A stretch of 64,000 nt of DNA from Craspedostauros australis. Its lineage: Eukaryota; Bacillariophyta; Bacillariophyceae; Mastogloiales; Achnanthaceae. The notes beneath the pieces are model-generated. The model had not been told where the DNA came from. It searched no databases and saw only the letters and a list, made by a program, of their open reading frames with translations. Of the stretch, positions 1 to 12,450 are shown in pieces; within the stretch, counting starts at the first letter, position 1; each line of letters starts with the position of its first letter. The stretch lies in NCBI GenBank assembly GCA_026770025.1, contig JAMXDE010000026.1, positions 372,001 through 436,000 of the forward strand, in the 5' to 3' direction. A program made the position numbers and the translations under genes.

Positions 1-372
1 GGCATGCAAGATGAGGATGGAATGGACGTGGAAGGCGACGACGACGATGTCATCCGAAAGCAACGCAAAGCGGTCCGCCACGCCAGAGCCCGCTACGAGG
101 CCGAACGGTTGCGCCATCTCACGCTGGAGGCCGAGAAAGGGGAGTCGACCAAGCAATGGAAGGCCTGCGTCGATGGATGGCTCAAGGGAGTGCAGGTGGG
201 ACAGGAGGCCTCGCTCAAGCGTCAGCGCGATGCTGTCGAGGAGGTCAACTTCCAAAGAGAGCAGCTGCAGGCGCAGGACTTTGCTCCCCAGTTCCAGGAG
301 CTTGAGGATGACTACCGCCAGTCGGTCCACAGAAGGAATCAGTACGAGCATGCGATGATGTCCATGACGTAG
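1..372 (+). CDS. SPF27/BCAS2-like pre-mRNA splicing factor, C-terminal part (5' end outside window)
   Basis: The reading frame is open from base 1 and ends at TAG (370-372), so this is the 3' end of a gene that starts before the window. The roughly 123 visible residues are acidic at first, then form a long charged helix. Near the end, EVNFQREQLQ is followed by a LEDDYRQSVHRRNQYE stretch. This matches the coiled-coil C-terminus of SPF27 (BCAS2), where an EVNWQR-type motif is followed by a Glu-rich segment and an RN-YE motif. SPF27 is a core subunit of the Prp19 (NineTeen) complex, which activates the spliceosome in the nucleus. The assignment rests on motif order and C-terminal position only. 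The N-terminal half is not visible, so another coiled-coil protein cannot be excluded. Confidence 0.65.
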   Translation, partial: GMQDEDGMDVEGDDDDVIRKQRKAVRHARARYEAERLRHLTLEAEKGESTKQWKACVDGWLKGVQVGQEASLKRQRDAVEEVNFQREQLQAQDFAPQFQELEDDYRQSVHRRNQYEHAMMSMT

Positions 373-3300
373 GTCATCAACACGGAAAAGAGAACAAATC
401 AAATGGACAATGGATGAATTATTGGATACTGTGCGATCGCATGTGTTGGATGATTGGGTGATTGGGCGATGGAATACATATAGTAGATCAGCAGCCAGCT
501 GGGTGCGGTCGAGCAACAATCAGAGCGGTCGCAGATCCCCCGCACGTTGCGTTTGTATGGATGAATCCGCACTTGGAGAAGCAGGCAGCATGCGGCCAAT
601 ACTGCCACAACGGTACTCAAGGGTAAAATACCATTGGACTCTCTCTTCCCTCATGCAGAACGTACCATAGTGCACGGAAGGTAGCATTGCTGAATTCGAA
701 TGACAACGCGCGCAAAGACATGTCCAAGAACAACATCACGCAGGGAATCGTACTCGTAATGAATGAGGCAGTTAAGTACGCCGCCCATTTGCCCGTCGAC
801 TCGTATCTCGTACGTCTGTGTATGGATAGCGGATGCAGTGACCGGTTGCGGCTCAATTGCAGCATCGTGCCTCGGTGTGTCAATTGCGTGCTGCCATTTG
901 ATGTTGGACTTGCGTACAGGCACAAGGTGCCAAGAGCATTCAAACACGGAGCGTGCCATGTTGGTAAGGTTCGTTGCAGCTTCTTGGGCATTGGTTCATC
1001 CACACTTGCAGTGCTCTGATGCGAGCACAAGTGCACCCTGTGAACAGAGCATGGCGACCGTCATAGCCTTGGCGCAGCTACCGTGTGGCGGGCCAATCGA
1101 CTGAGTCATCCTGACACAAGCGCTAGTACTATCTCTGATGTACCACACATACGTATCGCACTGCAGAATGGAGTACACTCTATTTTAGAGCACAAGCCTC
1201 ATTCGTCGTCTCAGAACCAGAAGTGGGATTGGTTCAATAGGAGTTGGATCGAAGAGAGGATGGAACGGCTCTGGCAGAATCAAGAAGCTTCGATGAAAAT
1301 AATGGCCATCACTTTTACAAATCTCCAAGTGAGAAAGGAGACAACGGATGCACTCACATGACGGCAGCATCGCCGAACAACTGGGAAGCTGTGGATGAAC
1401 AAATTCCTTCAAACTCACAGGCCTCGACAAAATCGGTTGGGTTGATGCATGTATTCACGCCTCCATCATGCGGGGAAGCAATGGAACGTTGCCTTCGATT
1501 CGTGTGGGAAGGAGGCGAGGGCAGTGCCGACGAATGACGAATGCAACCGGTGGTAGAATAGAATAGAATAGAATATTAGACTCCAACCTCCCAACAATAT
1601 TGGACGATGCAGACTCCCCGAACAGGAGCGAAGACTTTGATGCTATGGGGATGGCTGATCTATTGCAATCTATTATACTATTCAGATGCATGGGCGAATG
1701 CAAGCGGGAGTACATACGAATGGCCAGGAGATTGAACTCTCTCTGTTGGTAGACATCTGTTATTAGTCGAGGAGGGCAGCCAACGGACCCAACACCAATG
1801 GAACGCCACAGATCGTTCATGACTGCGGACTGCTCTTTTCCTGGAATACGCACAACACTGTCCTCGATGGAGACGCATGGTCGCCTTGCGAGGCCCCCTT
1901 CCTGCGCACCCGTAGTTCGTGGAGAATCTGCAACAAATCTCCCGCTCTCTCTCTAAAGCTATTAGTCCTATGGAGTATGCTCGCATGCTCACATCAACGA
2001 AGTCAATCATCAAAGCCAGCATGTCCCCCAATTCAACACAGGTGTTTCTCCACACACTCACGCCAACGCACAGTGCATGATCCAATGCGCCTGAAACCCC
2101 TCCAACACCTCCATGCAATTGGCTGTCGTTCGTGCAATGTCAAAGCCATCAACGCCTCACGTGACGAGATTTCCAGGTCAGCCAGAATGCATTGCACATG
2201 CATTGCACTCTGTACCGGATCGATTGGGGTGGCACAAACACGAGCACGCGCACGGTCCTGCACGTACTCTATGTATCATAGTTGCTCGGGCAATGCTGAA
2301 CATAGCCTCAATACTCGTGGAGAGGTGACACATTCCCGAAGTGGTTGTTGCTGTGGTGGATGGCCACAAACCCCCTTGGTCACCTGTTGACCTCTGTTGC
2401 GCGTGGAACGAAATGGGATGTGCCCCACGAGCTACACCGCACGACATACACTGCAAATTGGATTAAAATGTGAGGCCAACACGACCTGCAGACTTTGACA
2501 CGATCGAGGGAGACAAGATGCGGCACACACGAATCATCGCTCTTCCGCTGTCTGCTCGAAGATTCGGAAGCAAGCTGAGGTGCCACATTTTTCGGCAGGT
2601 CCGCATGGTGTGGATGATGATCATGAGAAGGGACGCTGGATGTGTGTCTCTTCCTTCGCTTTCGCGTTTCTGGAATCTGTGCGCATCCTGTTCGCCTCCT
2701 TGATTTTTTGGCAGGCTTGGTGGGTGTCGGAGTTGCAAACTTGTGACCCCGTTGATACGCTCCACAAGACTAGTCGCCCCCGAATTGTTTGGAATGTTAC
2801 CCAAACACACCTGTAGAGCTCTTTTTCAAAGTCGAGCACGCCGCTCCCAGTTTTTCGAATCTGAGGCGCGTTGTGGTCACAATGACCCAAGTATTTACAA
2901 CAGAACGCATTGTTCGTTGTCATTTGTATGTGTGACGGAGACGACACCCCCAAAAGTTGTTGGTCGGAGATGGAGGGAGTTGCAGCCTTGAATGTCCTAG
3001 ATAGAGGACTTAGACTTCTGCTCTGCACAGTCCAGCTCAACTTCTTCTCAGTCCATTGTTTGGATGATACGATGTGCCGATGCACATTGGTCTATGGAAA
3101 GTGCCACAATCTACTGCTCAAGTACATAATTTGAGGTGTATTTATGTCACATTATGGCTCGAATAGTGTGGTGCACGAGAGAACTGGTTGCATGACACCT
3201 GTTTGTTGCTCGCTGAGTAGATTCCCTCTTGGTGTGTCGGAGATTCTTGGCATTTGTTGTTGTTGTTGGTGTGACATTTGGAGGCGCCAATATTTAGGGG

Positions 3301-4198
3301 GTCGATTGGCCAGAAACGTAGTCAAGTTTGGGGCGCTGTCACGATCAATGTTTCGTTCTTGGGCCGTTGGTCGGTGTGCGCGGATAATTTTCATGTGTAT
3401 CGAACGACAATGCGGCCACAAAATGGACAGAATTCCAAAATATTGGTCGAGTGGCACTTTTACACGCACACATCCCTGGCACGGAAGATAGCGAAAACAC
3501 ACACGTTGCGGCGTCGTGGTTGTCACTGTCGATGCTCGTAATGGCCCAACAAGACAGCGCACGACAAAAGTGTTCAGATAACACGACAGAGTGTAGATCT
3601 TTGGGGAACGCCTCCGATCCCCTGAACCAGAGAGTTCAGTCGTCCCGTCCGCTACCAATCCCATCAAACGGATTGATTGCAGCGTGTACCCGTCGTGGAT
3701 CGATCCGTCCTTGTCGTCCCACCCACGCGGCCAGCTTCCGTGGGCGAAGGGATGAGCACGCTCGAATGGCCTGGAGGCCAGTTCAGTTCAGTTGAGATCG
3801 ATGCAGCTGGACGCAGTCCAACTTCTCTCGACTCCGCCCAACAACAACAACAACACGCCAAGCGATACAACACCTCACAATCCAATGCATCACACGACAA
3901 TACACGATAGCACACGATAACATCGCGCATCGCATCGCACGACTCCGCACAAACGCAGCAGCAACTGAAGCGTTGACCATCATCTCTCTTCACAATTCTC
4001 ATAATTCCAGCAAGTTGGCAAGGGAAAGCATCAGCAGCAGCAGCAGCAGCAGCAGCAGCATTGACAAAGCATCAGCAGCATTGACAAAGCATCAGCAGCA
4101 TTGACAAAGCATCCACAGCATCCGCCATCAACGAACACCCCCCAACAGACCACAGACAAGCAGACAAACAGATAAAACAGACCACAGATAATACAAAG
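373..4198. other. Intergenic stretch, no supported gene
   Basis: No reading frame here has convincing protein features. There is a short GAATA tandem repeat near 1555-1575. The last 170 bases before the next gene are rich in CAG and CAA repeats, probably its 5' UTR. A minus-strand frame at 2621-3085 has a Cys/His cluster loosely like a retroviral-type zinc knuckle, but it is too weak to call. Confidence 0.5.
4029..4110 (+). repeat. CAG microsatellite running into a 21-bp tandem repeat
   Basis: About nine CAG/AGC triplets are followed by three copies of a unit containing CATTGACAAAGCATCAGCAG. The repeat lies about 90-170 bp upstream of the ATG at 4199, so it is probably in the 5' UTR or promoter of that gene. 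Confidence 0.8.
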
Positions 4199-6320
4199 AT
4201 GAAGTTCCACACAGCAGTGATCGCATCCGCCTTCGCTTGGATGGCCTCCCATGCGAGTGCCCAAACCGCGGACATCCCCGAGCTCGTCGAGCTCTGGTCT
4301 CAGCCCCTTCCGGTCGGCATCAACAACGGCTTCCAGGAGGGTGGAGAGATCAAGACCGGCAACGGTATCGTCATGAGCCGTGACCAGCGATTCATCTTCG
4401 TGACCACCGCCAGCGGAGGCATCTACAAATACGGTGCCATCAGCGGTGAGCCCATGGGATCATTCGGCTACATCCCAGACAGTGGAAACATCGAGTGCAA
4501 CAGTCAGCCTGTCATTTCTGACTTCGACTCCAACCCGTACATCGTCTATGCCGTCGTCGTCAGTCCAGGAACCAACAACCCAACGACGTAAGTCTCCTCT
4601 CTCATTTCTTGTCTCATTCCTTGTCTCACTGTCATTTCATTTGCAGTCTCATTTGCAGTCTCATTTCGTCTGCTATATCTGATTGCGACCACCAGCACTG
4701 GCCTGCGCTGCATTGTAATCGCAGTGCAGAGCAGGGCAGAAGAGGCAGAGAGCTTGCGAAGCACGCATCCATCACCCTCACAAACAACAATGACACGCTG
4801 TGTTCTAACCACCTGCTAACTTTCGCACTTTCCAATTGCACCATCCATGATGCTCTGGTCGAATTCGAACCTAACTTGCTCAACTCCAACTCAACTTCAA
4901 CCCAACTCATCTTCAACCGGACCACAGCCGCATCATCGCCCTTGACTTCGACCTCAACGTGAAGTGGGTGTCCGAGGAGATCAACGGAGCCGCCCAACGC
5001 AGCCCATTCATCGGAGAAGGCGGAAAATACCTGTACATCACCGCGAACACCAACTTCGAAAGCCAGGGCAACTTGGCTGTCGTCCAGGACATGGGAACCA
5101 CAGGCAAGGTCATCTACCAGGAAGAAAACCCCGTCGGTCCATACGCTCCGCTGGGAGGATTCGCTAACCCGACCGTCGGTTTCTACGATGAGGGTCGCGC
5201 GGACAACAACAGACAGGACATCGTCATCTTCACCAACACGCCCGTCAACACCGACCAGTCCATCAACTCCACGCGTGCCAACCTCTACACCTACCAGCTC
5301 CCAAGCGATTTTGATGGCACCACCGTGCCAGATACCCCAGTGATTCAGCTCCGACCTGGAACCGCGGAGATCTTCGTCTCGATCACCGCTCCCGTCATGC
5401 TCCGCGACGGACACTCCGTCTACGGTGCGGGTGCCAAGGGAGTCCTTTGGGGATTCAACCCTCTCGACAGACAAATCCTCGGACGCGAAGATTTCGACAG
5501 TGGTCCCCTCCTGAGAGCCACCCTCGAGCGTGCCCTCCCTTCTGAGGGAAACTTGTTCGATCCCCTCCGCACCAGCCCAGCTCTGAGCAGCGACCCGGAA
5601 CAGCCCTCCATGTTCGTTGGCGGCGCCACCACTGAATTCTACAAGCTCAGCGCCGACCTCAACACCGTCGTCACCAAGACCACCACCTCCTTCGTCACCA
5701 TCGATCCGCACGTTGCATTCGACAACTACGTGTACTACATCGAAGGCAAAGCCTCATCCAGCTCGGCCGTGATCCACCAGGCACGCTTCAGCGACATCGA
5801 GGACAACAACGACTACACGCATGATGCCAGCATCACGGGACAGTCCGCCCTGAAGAGTGATGGATCCGTCCTTTACTTCGTCGATGACGACCAGAACGTG
5901 ATTGCCCTCCAGGTTGCCGAATTGGAAGCCACGGATCCCCCAACCGGCTTCCCATCTGTCAGTCCAACCACCAGCATGGTGCCAACCACACCACTGCCAA
6001 CATCTGCTCCAACCTCGGCACCCACCAGCAACCCAACCAGCGCCCCAACCAGCGCCCCTACCTCGGCACCCACGAGCGCTCCGACCAGCGCTCCAACCTC
6101 GGCGCCCACCAGCGCCCCAACCAGTGTCCCTACCTCGGCACCCACCAGCGCTCCAACACCCGGCCCAACCTCGGCACCCACCAGCGCACCAACGACCCTG
6201 ACGATGCAGCCCACCGCAGCCACTAGCGCCCCGACCTCGGCCCCAACATCATCCGCCTCGACGATGACCATTTCGGGAGTTGTCGCTGCCACCGTCTGCA
6301 TCATCGTCTCCTTGATGTAA
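4199..6320 (+). CDS. Secreted or GPI-anchored beta-propeller-like protein with Pro-Thr-Ser-Ala tail (two exons)
   Basis: Two exons, 4199-4587 and 4928-6320, join to 593 codons. The intron 4588-4927 begins GTAAGT and ends CACAG. Splicing joins ...NNPTT to RIIALDFDLNVKW in frame. Residues 1-21 are a signal peptide with an ASA-Q cleavage site. The body has repeated strands of the PQQ/YVTN propeller kind (for example GGIYKYGAISGEP and IIALDFDLNVKW), which suggests a beta-propeller, though I cannot name a family. Residues about 485-573 are a tandem TSAP/PTSA repeat, probably an O-glycosylated stalk as in many diatom cell-surface proteins. The last 19 residues are hydrophobic and reach the C-terminus, which suggests a GPI signal or membrane anchor. 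The likely location is the cell surface or frustule. The function is unknown. Confidence 0.85.
4588..4927 (+). other. Intron of the secreted propeller-like gene
   Basis: A 340-bp GT-AG intron (GTAAGT...CACAG), phase 2. It contains short repeats of a CTCATTTC-type motif near 4607-4675. It is supported by exact frame continuity across the junction and by stop codons in the unspliced frame. Confidence 0.85.
5993..6245 (+). repeat. Degenerate 12-bp coding tandem repeat (Pro-Thr-Ser-Ala)
   Basis: Units of the type CCAACCAGCGCC / CCCACCTCGGCA encode PTSA steps. Synonymous variation between units suggests selection on the peptide rather than recent slippage alone. Confidence 0.85.
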
Positions 6321-7297
6321 ACATCGTGAACGCCGATCCCGACTGCTGCAGGTACATACCGCCGGTATGGTCCGAGCAGAGTGAGTGTATGTGGTACAAG
6401 GTACGACGGTGAATATGGAGCTCCATCTGGGCAAGCACATCAGGAGGGTATCCACACGCAAGCAAAAACGCACAGACAACGTATGTGGCGGCCAATTGTG
6501 TGGCACGCAAATGGGATGTGACGCGATGCGATGTGACGGTGTGCCTGTCAGCGCGATGGACGATGTAATTAGAATAGCTTATCTGTTTCAAAATCATGTG
6601 TGAAGTCTATCTCTCTGTGTGGTCTTCGTGTTGATGTTGGTGTTGGTGTTGATGTCGATATGTGCAGTGCTCTTGACTGGTGATTGCTGAACGGTCTGTG
6701 GTGTGGATGATGCGCGGACGGTGAGTGGGTGGTCATTGATCGGCATTTTGTGAGGATGGCTTCGCCCAAACATGGTATCTTTGGTGTTGCATCAAACAAG
6801 TCACGGATTGGCTCGAATCGTGGGTCGGAACCAATTCTGGTCGAGAGTTCTGCTGATGCGAGCATGTTCGGAACAACGTCCTTTTTGGCTTGCGTGGAGG
6901 ACGAACACGCTTGCCTCCGTTGTTGTGGTTACGGTTCCTATTGTGCACATCCCCCAATCCGTGGCATGTTGTTGGAGAGAGGTCAAACACGTTCGCACAA
7001 CTTCCATGCCGTCGCTTCTCTTGCATGCGCCTGCTCCATCCCAAACCACAATACGAGAACCAATACGATCGACAGAGGAGACCACTCCCATTTTCATTAC
7101 TTTGCCGTAACTTGCTTCCATTGGGGCTGAGCAATAGCAGCAGCTGAGCGGATCCAAGCACGATCTCAATTTTGATGAGAGGCGCCTGTTGGTGGAGTGG
7201 ACTGCAGAGGAGAGACTGGATCGTGCGCGTGCGGCTACTGCCTCAACATCGCACATCATTACAGCGCGTCACTTGCAATCAGACGCCTGCAAACACA
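6321..7297. other. Intergenic stretch between the propeller gene and RSH
   Basis: No supported gene. Open frames around 6729-7161 on both strands lack recognisable domains. The 3' part is presumably the RSH promoter and 5' UTR. Confidence 0.5.
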
Positions 7298-8938
7298 ATG
7301 GCCGACCGAACAATGCTGCGGCGGTCCTTGATCGGCCTCGCCTGTGCCATCTTTCTCGCAGCGTCTCCATCAGCAGCGCTGCAGTCCTCGGCAGTCAGAT
7401 ACTCCAATGATGCGTCATGTTTCATGGCATCAACTGCCCTCCGAAGCAGCACAAATCATCATCGTCGTCATGTTCGAGCCCATCACAGAGCCCATCACAG
7501 AGCACATCACAGAGCACCGCCCTTAAAGTCATCAACCATGCTGTCGATGTCCATGCCAATGTCCGAATCGTCGTCATCATCTTCTTCCGACTATTGCGAC
7601 GCTCCCATCTCGCAGGAGAATGCGACCATCATCGAGATGCTCCTCAAGGAGGACTCTCTCAGCACAGGCGCGGTTGCCAGCACAATCGCAGGCATCGATC
7701 TGGCCTCCTCCGTTCTGGGAACGAGCGGAATCGATCGGAACGGCAGCGGATTCGGCGCGGAAGGACGGGAGGATTACCACTTCTACCCCGTGTCATCGTC
7801 CGACGCGACGCCGGTGGAGAAGAGACCCGTGGCCAAGACGGCACCGGAAGTCAATAGCTGGACGGAGATCATGATGAACCAGGGCACCTTCTTCGACAAG
7901 GAGAACGTCGAGACGCTCGACAAGATCTACGAAGACCTCCGTGACATGTCCTCCTACGACTGCCAGCAGGTCGACTTCTACTGGGACCGCCTCCTGCCAA
8001 AGGTCTCTTACCTCGGCACGGCTCAGGTCGCCAAGATGTACGATGCCCTGCGCGTCGCCTACCGCGCACATCGCGGACAGATGCGCAAGAGCGGCGAGCC
8101 ATTCGTCATCCATCCGGTGGAGGTGGCGCATCTGCTGGCCGAGCTGCGCATGGATGCGGAATCCGTCATCGCGGGCTTGCTGCACGACACCGTGGAGGAC
8201 ACCGACCTCACCTTCGAGCTCGTCGAGCACATGTTTGGCAAGGTCGTGCGATCCATCGTCGAGGGCGAGACCAAGGTCTCCAAGATGCCCAAGCTCGCCT
8301 TCACCGACTACGCCGACGAGCAGGCGGAGAACCTGCGACAGATGTTCGTCGCCATGACGGACGACTACCGCATCATCATCGTCAAGCTGGCTGATCGGTT
8401 GCACAACATGCGCACGCTCAGGCACATGAAGCCGGAGAAGCAGGTCAAGATCAGCCGCGAGACCCTAGACATCTTCGCCCCCTTGGCCCACCGCATGGGG
8501 ATCTGGCAGTTCAAGAGCGAGCTCGAGGACACCGCATTCATGTACCTCTACCCGCAGGAGTACAAGCGCCTCAACCGCAAGCTCCTGCAGCACCAGAAGA
8601 AGTACCAGGAGACGCTGGACAACTCGCAGGATGTGCTCAAGAAGCGCCTCGGCGAGGATGCCACCCTGCGCGATCATGCCGTCGACGTGCAGGTTTCCGG
8701 CAGGACGAAGGAGCTCTACTCCCTCTGGCACAAGATGGAGGTCAAGGGAGAGCGCAATCTCGACAACATCATCGACGTCGTGGCGCTGCGCGTCATCATC
8801 ACGCCCAAGGTGCAGGCAGAGGTGGACGACCATGATACGGATCGCGGAGTTTGGCTGTGCTACCACGTCCTTGGGTTGGTGCAACATCTGCCTGGTTTCC
8901 AACCGGTCCCGACGCGCGTCAAGGATTACATCTCCTTC

Positions 8939-8970
<32 letters not shown>

Positions 8971-10854
8971 GGCTCTCATCCTCAACGGGCAAACGATCGA
9001 GGTGCAGATTCGCACCAACCTCATGCACCAGGTCGCGGAGTACGGCATGGCATCGCACTGGGCCTATACGGATGCCAAGAAGGGAACCGATGATGTTTAC
9101 AACACTCCTTGGCTGTCCAGCATCAAGGAATGGCAAAACGATATGCTGAGTGCCAGAGATTTCGTGGACAGCGTCCGCAACGAGCTGCTCGGCAAGCGCG
9201 TCTTCGTCTTCCTTCGCAATGGCAAGATCCTCAACCTGGCCCGTGGTGCCACCGCCGTCGACGCGGCCTTCCAAATCCACACGGAGGTCGGTCTCACCAT
9301 GCACGGCGTGGAGATTAATGGCAAGCCAGTCCCCGTCTCGTACCAGCTCCAGAATGGCGACGTCGTCTCCATCCTCACGGGCGGGGGCAAGCCCAGCACG
9401 TCCTGGATGCAGTATGCCAAGAGCCGATCCACGCGTTCCAAGCTGCGCGCCTACTTCCGGGCCAAGCAACGAGAGAGTCTCCACGAGGCAGGCAAGATCC
9501 TCATCATGGATCACCTCTGGATGCACGGCCCTCTCATCGAGAAGGAGTCCTACCTGGAGGAGTCCTTCACGATCCCCATCACGGTGGAAGAGCTGGCGGT
9601 TCTGCTGCCCGGCAACACGCAGTGGGATAACATTGACGACCTCTTCATCAAGATCGGCAAGCAGAACGATCGATCTCTCCTGCACTCCTTCGTCTCCAAG
9701 CTCTTCAAGGTGCCCCTCAAGGTCCTCCTCAATGCAGAAAAGAACCGCAAGGAATTCATCCCCAGCAGCATCCTCGACGCCGTGCACAAGAGCCAGCGCC
9801 GTGCGCGTGATGCGGCGAGAGCGGCTGCGGCCGAGCAGAATTCCAAGCTGTTGGAGGCTGCTTTCGACGGTGACGGTATTGGGGATGTCGATCCGGATGC
9901 GGGTGATGATGACGATGCCGCACATACCAGCGATCTGGATTGTCACTATCACTACCACCACGAATACGCCACCGCCCACGGCGACAATGGCGACCACGAC
10001 CCGAACAGCAACCGTCATGATGACAGCGCAGCAAATCACAACGGACAGGCTCACAATGACTCTACAAACGATTCGCACGATGGACAAACCAATGGTTGGC
10101 CAAAGGCATCGTCAAGTCCCTTGCCAATCCAAAACAAGAGACCAGCCAGCGTCATTCCAGATGACATCGTGGAGTACGCGGATCCGGAACATCTCTGCGA
10201 AAGCTGCCTGCCCGTCCTGGGAGACGAGATAGTTGGCACACGACCAGAGCACAAGCCCGATTCCACGCCCAAGGTCCATCGATTGGGTTGTCCGCATGCC
10301 CAGCTCGCCATCAACCGCGCGCTGTCCGAAAACAAGAGGCCCGCTGCCGGCCTGTTCGAGTTTGGCCATCTTGGACGCACGGAAGCATTGCGCAGCAGCA
10401 GCAGCGCGAAGCACAACAGTTATAACCACAAGGAGAACGAAATCCCGGTCAAATTGAAATGGTCCGACGTCAACTTCACTGGCGACGACCGCAAGACCCA
10501 CTTCGTCTGCGAGATCGTCGTTCACGCGCAGGATCGAAAGCTGCTGCTTGCGGATTGCTCCGAGGTCGTTTCAGAGCTGTCCAGCATCATGATGACGGGC
10601 AGCCAAACGACGGATGAGCATGCCATCTTGGTATTCCTCGTCAAGGTGGAAGGATTGGAGCATTTGCAGGGCCTGATGGATAATCTGCGCCAGATTCGTT
10701 CGGTCATGTCCGTGGAACGGAGGGTAAGTGCGAGAGAAATGTGGATGGATGGTCCAATACCAACATGCGTGGAGTAGCCGCATCACTGTTGTGTACTCGT
10801 TTGCAGCTGCCTTTACTGCCTTCAAGATTCTTGAATCAACACTCGCCAATGTGA
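7298..10854 (+). CDS. RelA/SpoT homologue (RSH), bifunctional-type (p)ppGpp synthetase/hydrolase, probably plastid-targeted
   Basis: Exons 7298-10723 and 10807-10854 give about 1157 residues. If the intron is retained, translation ends at TAG 10775-10777 after 18 extra codons. I chose the ATG at 7298 (ACAATGG) because a hydrophobic signal (SLIGLACAIFLAA, residues 9-21) and an SPSAALQ motif follow, resembling a diatom bipartite plastid presequence with Leu in place of Phe. An in-frame ATG at 7175 would bury that signal. Domains: HD hydrolase with H272 and HDTVED 296-301; RelA/SpoT synthetase about 468-592 with RVKD 540-543, the RxKD form found in bifunctional enzymes; TGS about 634-700; a His/Asp/Asn-rich linker about 870-930; ACT about 1068-1142. 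It should make and degrade (p)ppGpp in the stringent response. A 3'-half copy lies at 43997-45769. Confidence 0.9.
7478..7522 (+). repeat. 12-bp tandem repeat inside the RSH presequence region
   Basis: Three to four copies of a CATCACAGAGC-type unit encode a repeated RAHH peptide between the presumed presequence and the catalytic domains. Confidence 0.8.
10724..10806 (+). other. Short intron at the 3' end of RSH
   Basis: An 83-bp GT-AG intron (GTAAGT...TTTGCAG), phase 0, lies directly after the last residues of the ACT domain (SVERR). The same donor and acceptor are present in the duplicated copy. Splicing replaces an 18-residue tail by a 15-residue one. Which tail is used cannot be told from the sequence. 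Confidence 0.6.
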
Positions 10855-10932
10855 TGCCAATGTGATGCCAATGTGATGCCAATGTGATGCCAATGTGATG
10901 CCAATGTGATGCCAATGTGATGCCAATGTGAT
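10845..10932 (+). repeat. 11-bp minisatellite, eight units, at the RSH stop codon
   Basis: Eight copies of GCCAATGTGAT. The TGA used as stop after splicing lies in the first unit. The homologous place in copy 2 (about 45759-45771) has a single unit. Confidence 0.95.
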
Positions 10933-11019
10933 GCGATCAGTTGCGATGCACGAACATTCATGAATCTCACGCACTCCTATCATCTATGTGGCCCTTCTTC
11001 TTTCTCCTTGCATTCGGCT

Positions 11020-11043
11020 GATTGATTGATTGATTGATTGATT
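11020..11043 (+). repeat. GATT microsatellite
   Basis: Six GATT units. The matching site in copy 2 (around 45858) is contracted to about one and a half units. Confidence 0.85.
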
Positions 11044-11385
11044 TGGGACTGTGTTTCCTTCAACTTGTATTTGATCATGGACAATCTTTCCGTGTGGTCC
11101 GATTACATTCCATTGTGACAACGCTCCTTCAGTTCGGATCTCAACTCCTTTCGGCCTCGTCATGAAGGGATCGACACGATCCATCACTGGAAGTCCATGA
11201 TGGCAATTCAAGCAATCATACCGAACGGCTGTACTGAAGGACGAGCATAGAGTATCAATAGTCACAAGTCTCCAAGCACGCGGTAAATAACATGCTTGCA
11301 ATTTTAATGATTTGTACACCAAGGTACCTATCATGTCATCTTGCAGTGCAATAATCGAGCCCAATGGCGGACACAGAAAGCTAGT

Positions 11386-12450
11386 GCCTTCAAGAGCCAC
11401 CTGTAGCCAAACAATTTGGCGATTTTTGGATATGTTTGGATCACAAAAAACTGCTCTGTAGAATGTAGTGCATTTCCTACTTAAGTCACGAGCAAAAACA
11501 GGCCAACAATAGGATCAACCATAGTCCAACTCTCCTCAATCAGCTCGTGTGGGTTTTCCTGAACTCATCTTGTAACTGTATCATTATATGACATTTATAT
11601 ATACCATACTGAAGTTTGGTGGCTGTTTCTCTCTTTCTCGGTGAGAACTGATGCCATTCATCAAGCACCACCATCATTCACGGACGTTTTTGGCTTCTTG
11701 TTGGTATGTTTTCTTGTTCTGGTTGATCCAAAGAAGTGGTCCAATCATCGCTGACGTCATGATGACGCAATCATTGGTACCAGACTTCTCCAAACTTGCC
11801 ACCGAAACTGGGGATCGGAGTGATCAAATATCATTCCGACCTCCATGGGAGCACTAAACGCAAGCATATCTCCATACCATCGCACTCAAACATAATAAAC
11901 CACATGGCTGTGACCGCCTCAGAGAGATGATTCTGAAATGATATCTATTGTGCAGATTGAGCCAAAGACCGCTAAGTCCGGAGACTTCAAAGATGGAGAG
12001 TCGAATTTCTCAAAAAAGAGGCAGGATCCTACCGGACTCCTGTAGAATCCTACTTGTAGCTAACAGTAGCCAAACAAAACCCGGTCCGTCCGTCGTCCGA
12101 AGGCAAAACCACACCAAGGGGGTCAACAAACACATCAAGATCGACGAGATAGTCGTAACAACATTAGAATGTTGTTACTTGCCTGGATAGCCCTGGCTCA
12201 AGTTTACGTATGTGTACAGAGATATTCGATTGAGTGTTTACAAAATCAAGTCTGAGGTTGGGACAAACGGGTCCAAAATCTGTAGCCAACTGTAGCCAAA
12301 CATCGCTAATTTTTTTGGGTCTGGCTCTTTGAGGCACTAGCCCGTTAGCGTAAGCTGCGTGTGTATGGAGAAGCAGCTTTCGAGGGTGTTGCGGAATGTA
12401 CCAAACTTACGAGTACGTCCAACATGTTGCTGGAGCGAAGGTGAGTATGC
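11386..12450. other. Duplicated non-coding stretch downstream of RSH
   Basis: No gene recognised. The motif GTAGCCAAAC recurs at about 11403, 12070 and 12290, and 11432-12450 is repeated almost unchanged at 49189-50207. It may hold the 3' end or flank of gene X. Confidence 0.5.

Noticed and set aside
2621..3085. Minus-strand frame with a Cys/His cluster (CCKYLGHCDHNA)
   Set aside because: Spacing does not fit a CCHC knuckle and no flanking gag or pol is present.
4632..5711. 359-codon minus-strand frame opposite the propeller-like gene
   Set aside because: Shadow of the sense exon. It also crosses the intron, and no domain is seen.
7172..7297. Upstream start for RSH (TTG 7172 or ATG 7175)
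   Set aside because: It would put 41 residues before the signal-like segment. The ATG at 7298 has better context and directly precedes the hydrophobic presequence.
8465..10087. 540-codon open frame antisense to RSH
   Set aside because: It lies wholly opposite a conserved coding region, and its Val/Glu/Leu/His-rich composition follows from the codon use of the sense strand. The matching antisense frame in copy 2 simply reflects the duplicated sequence.
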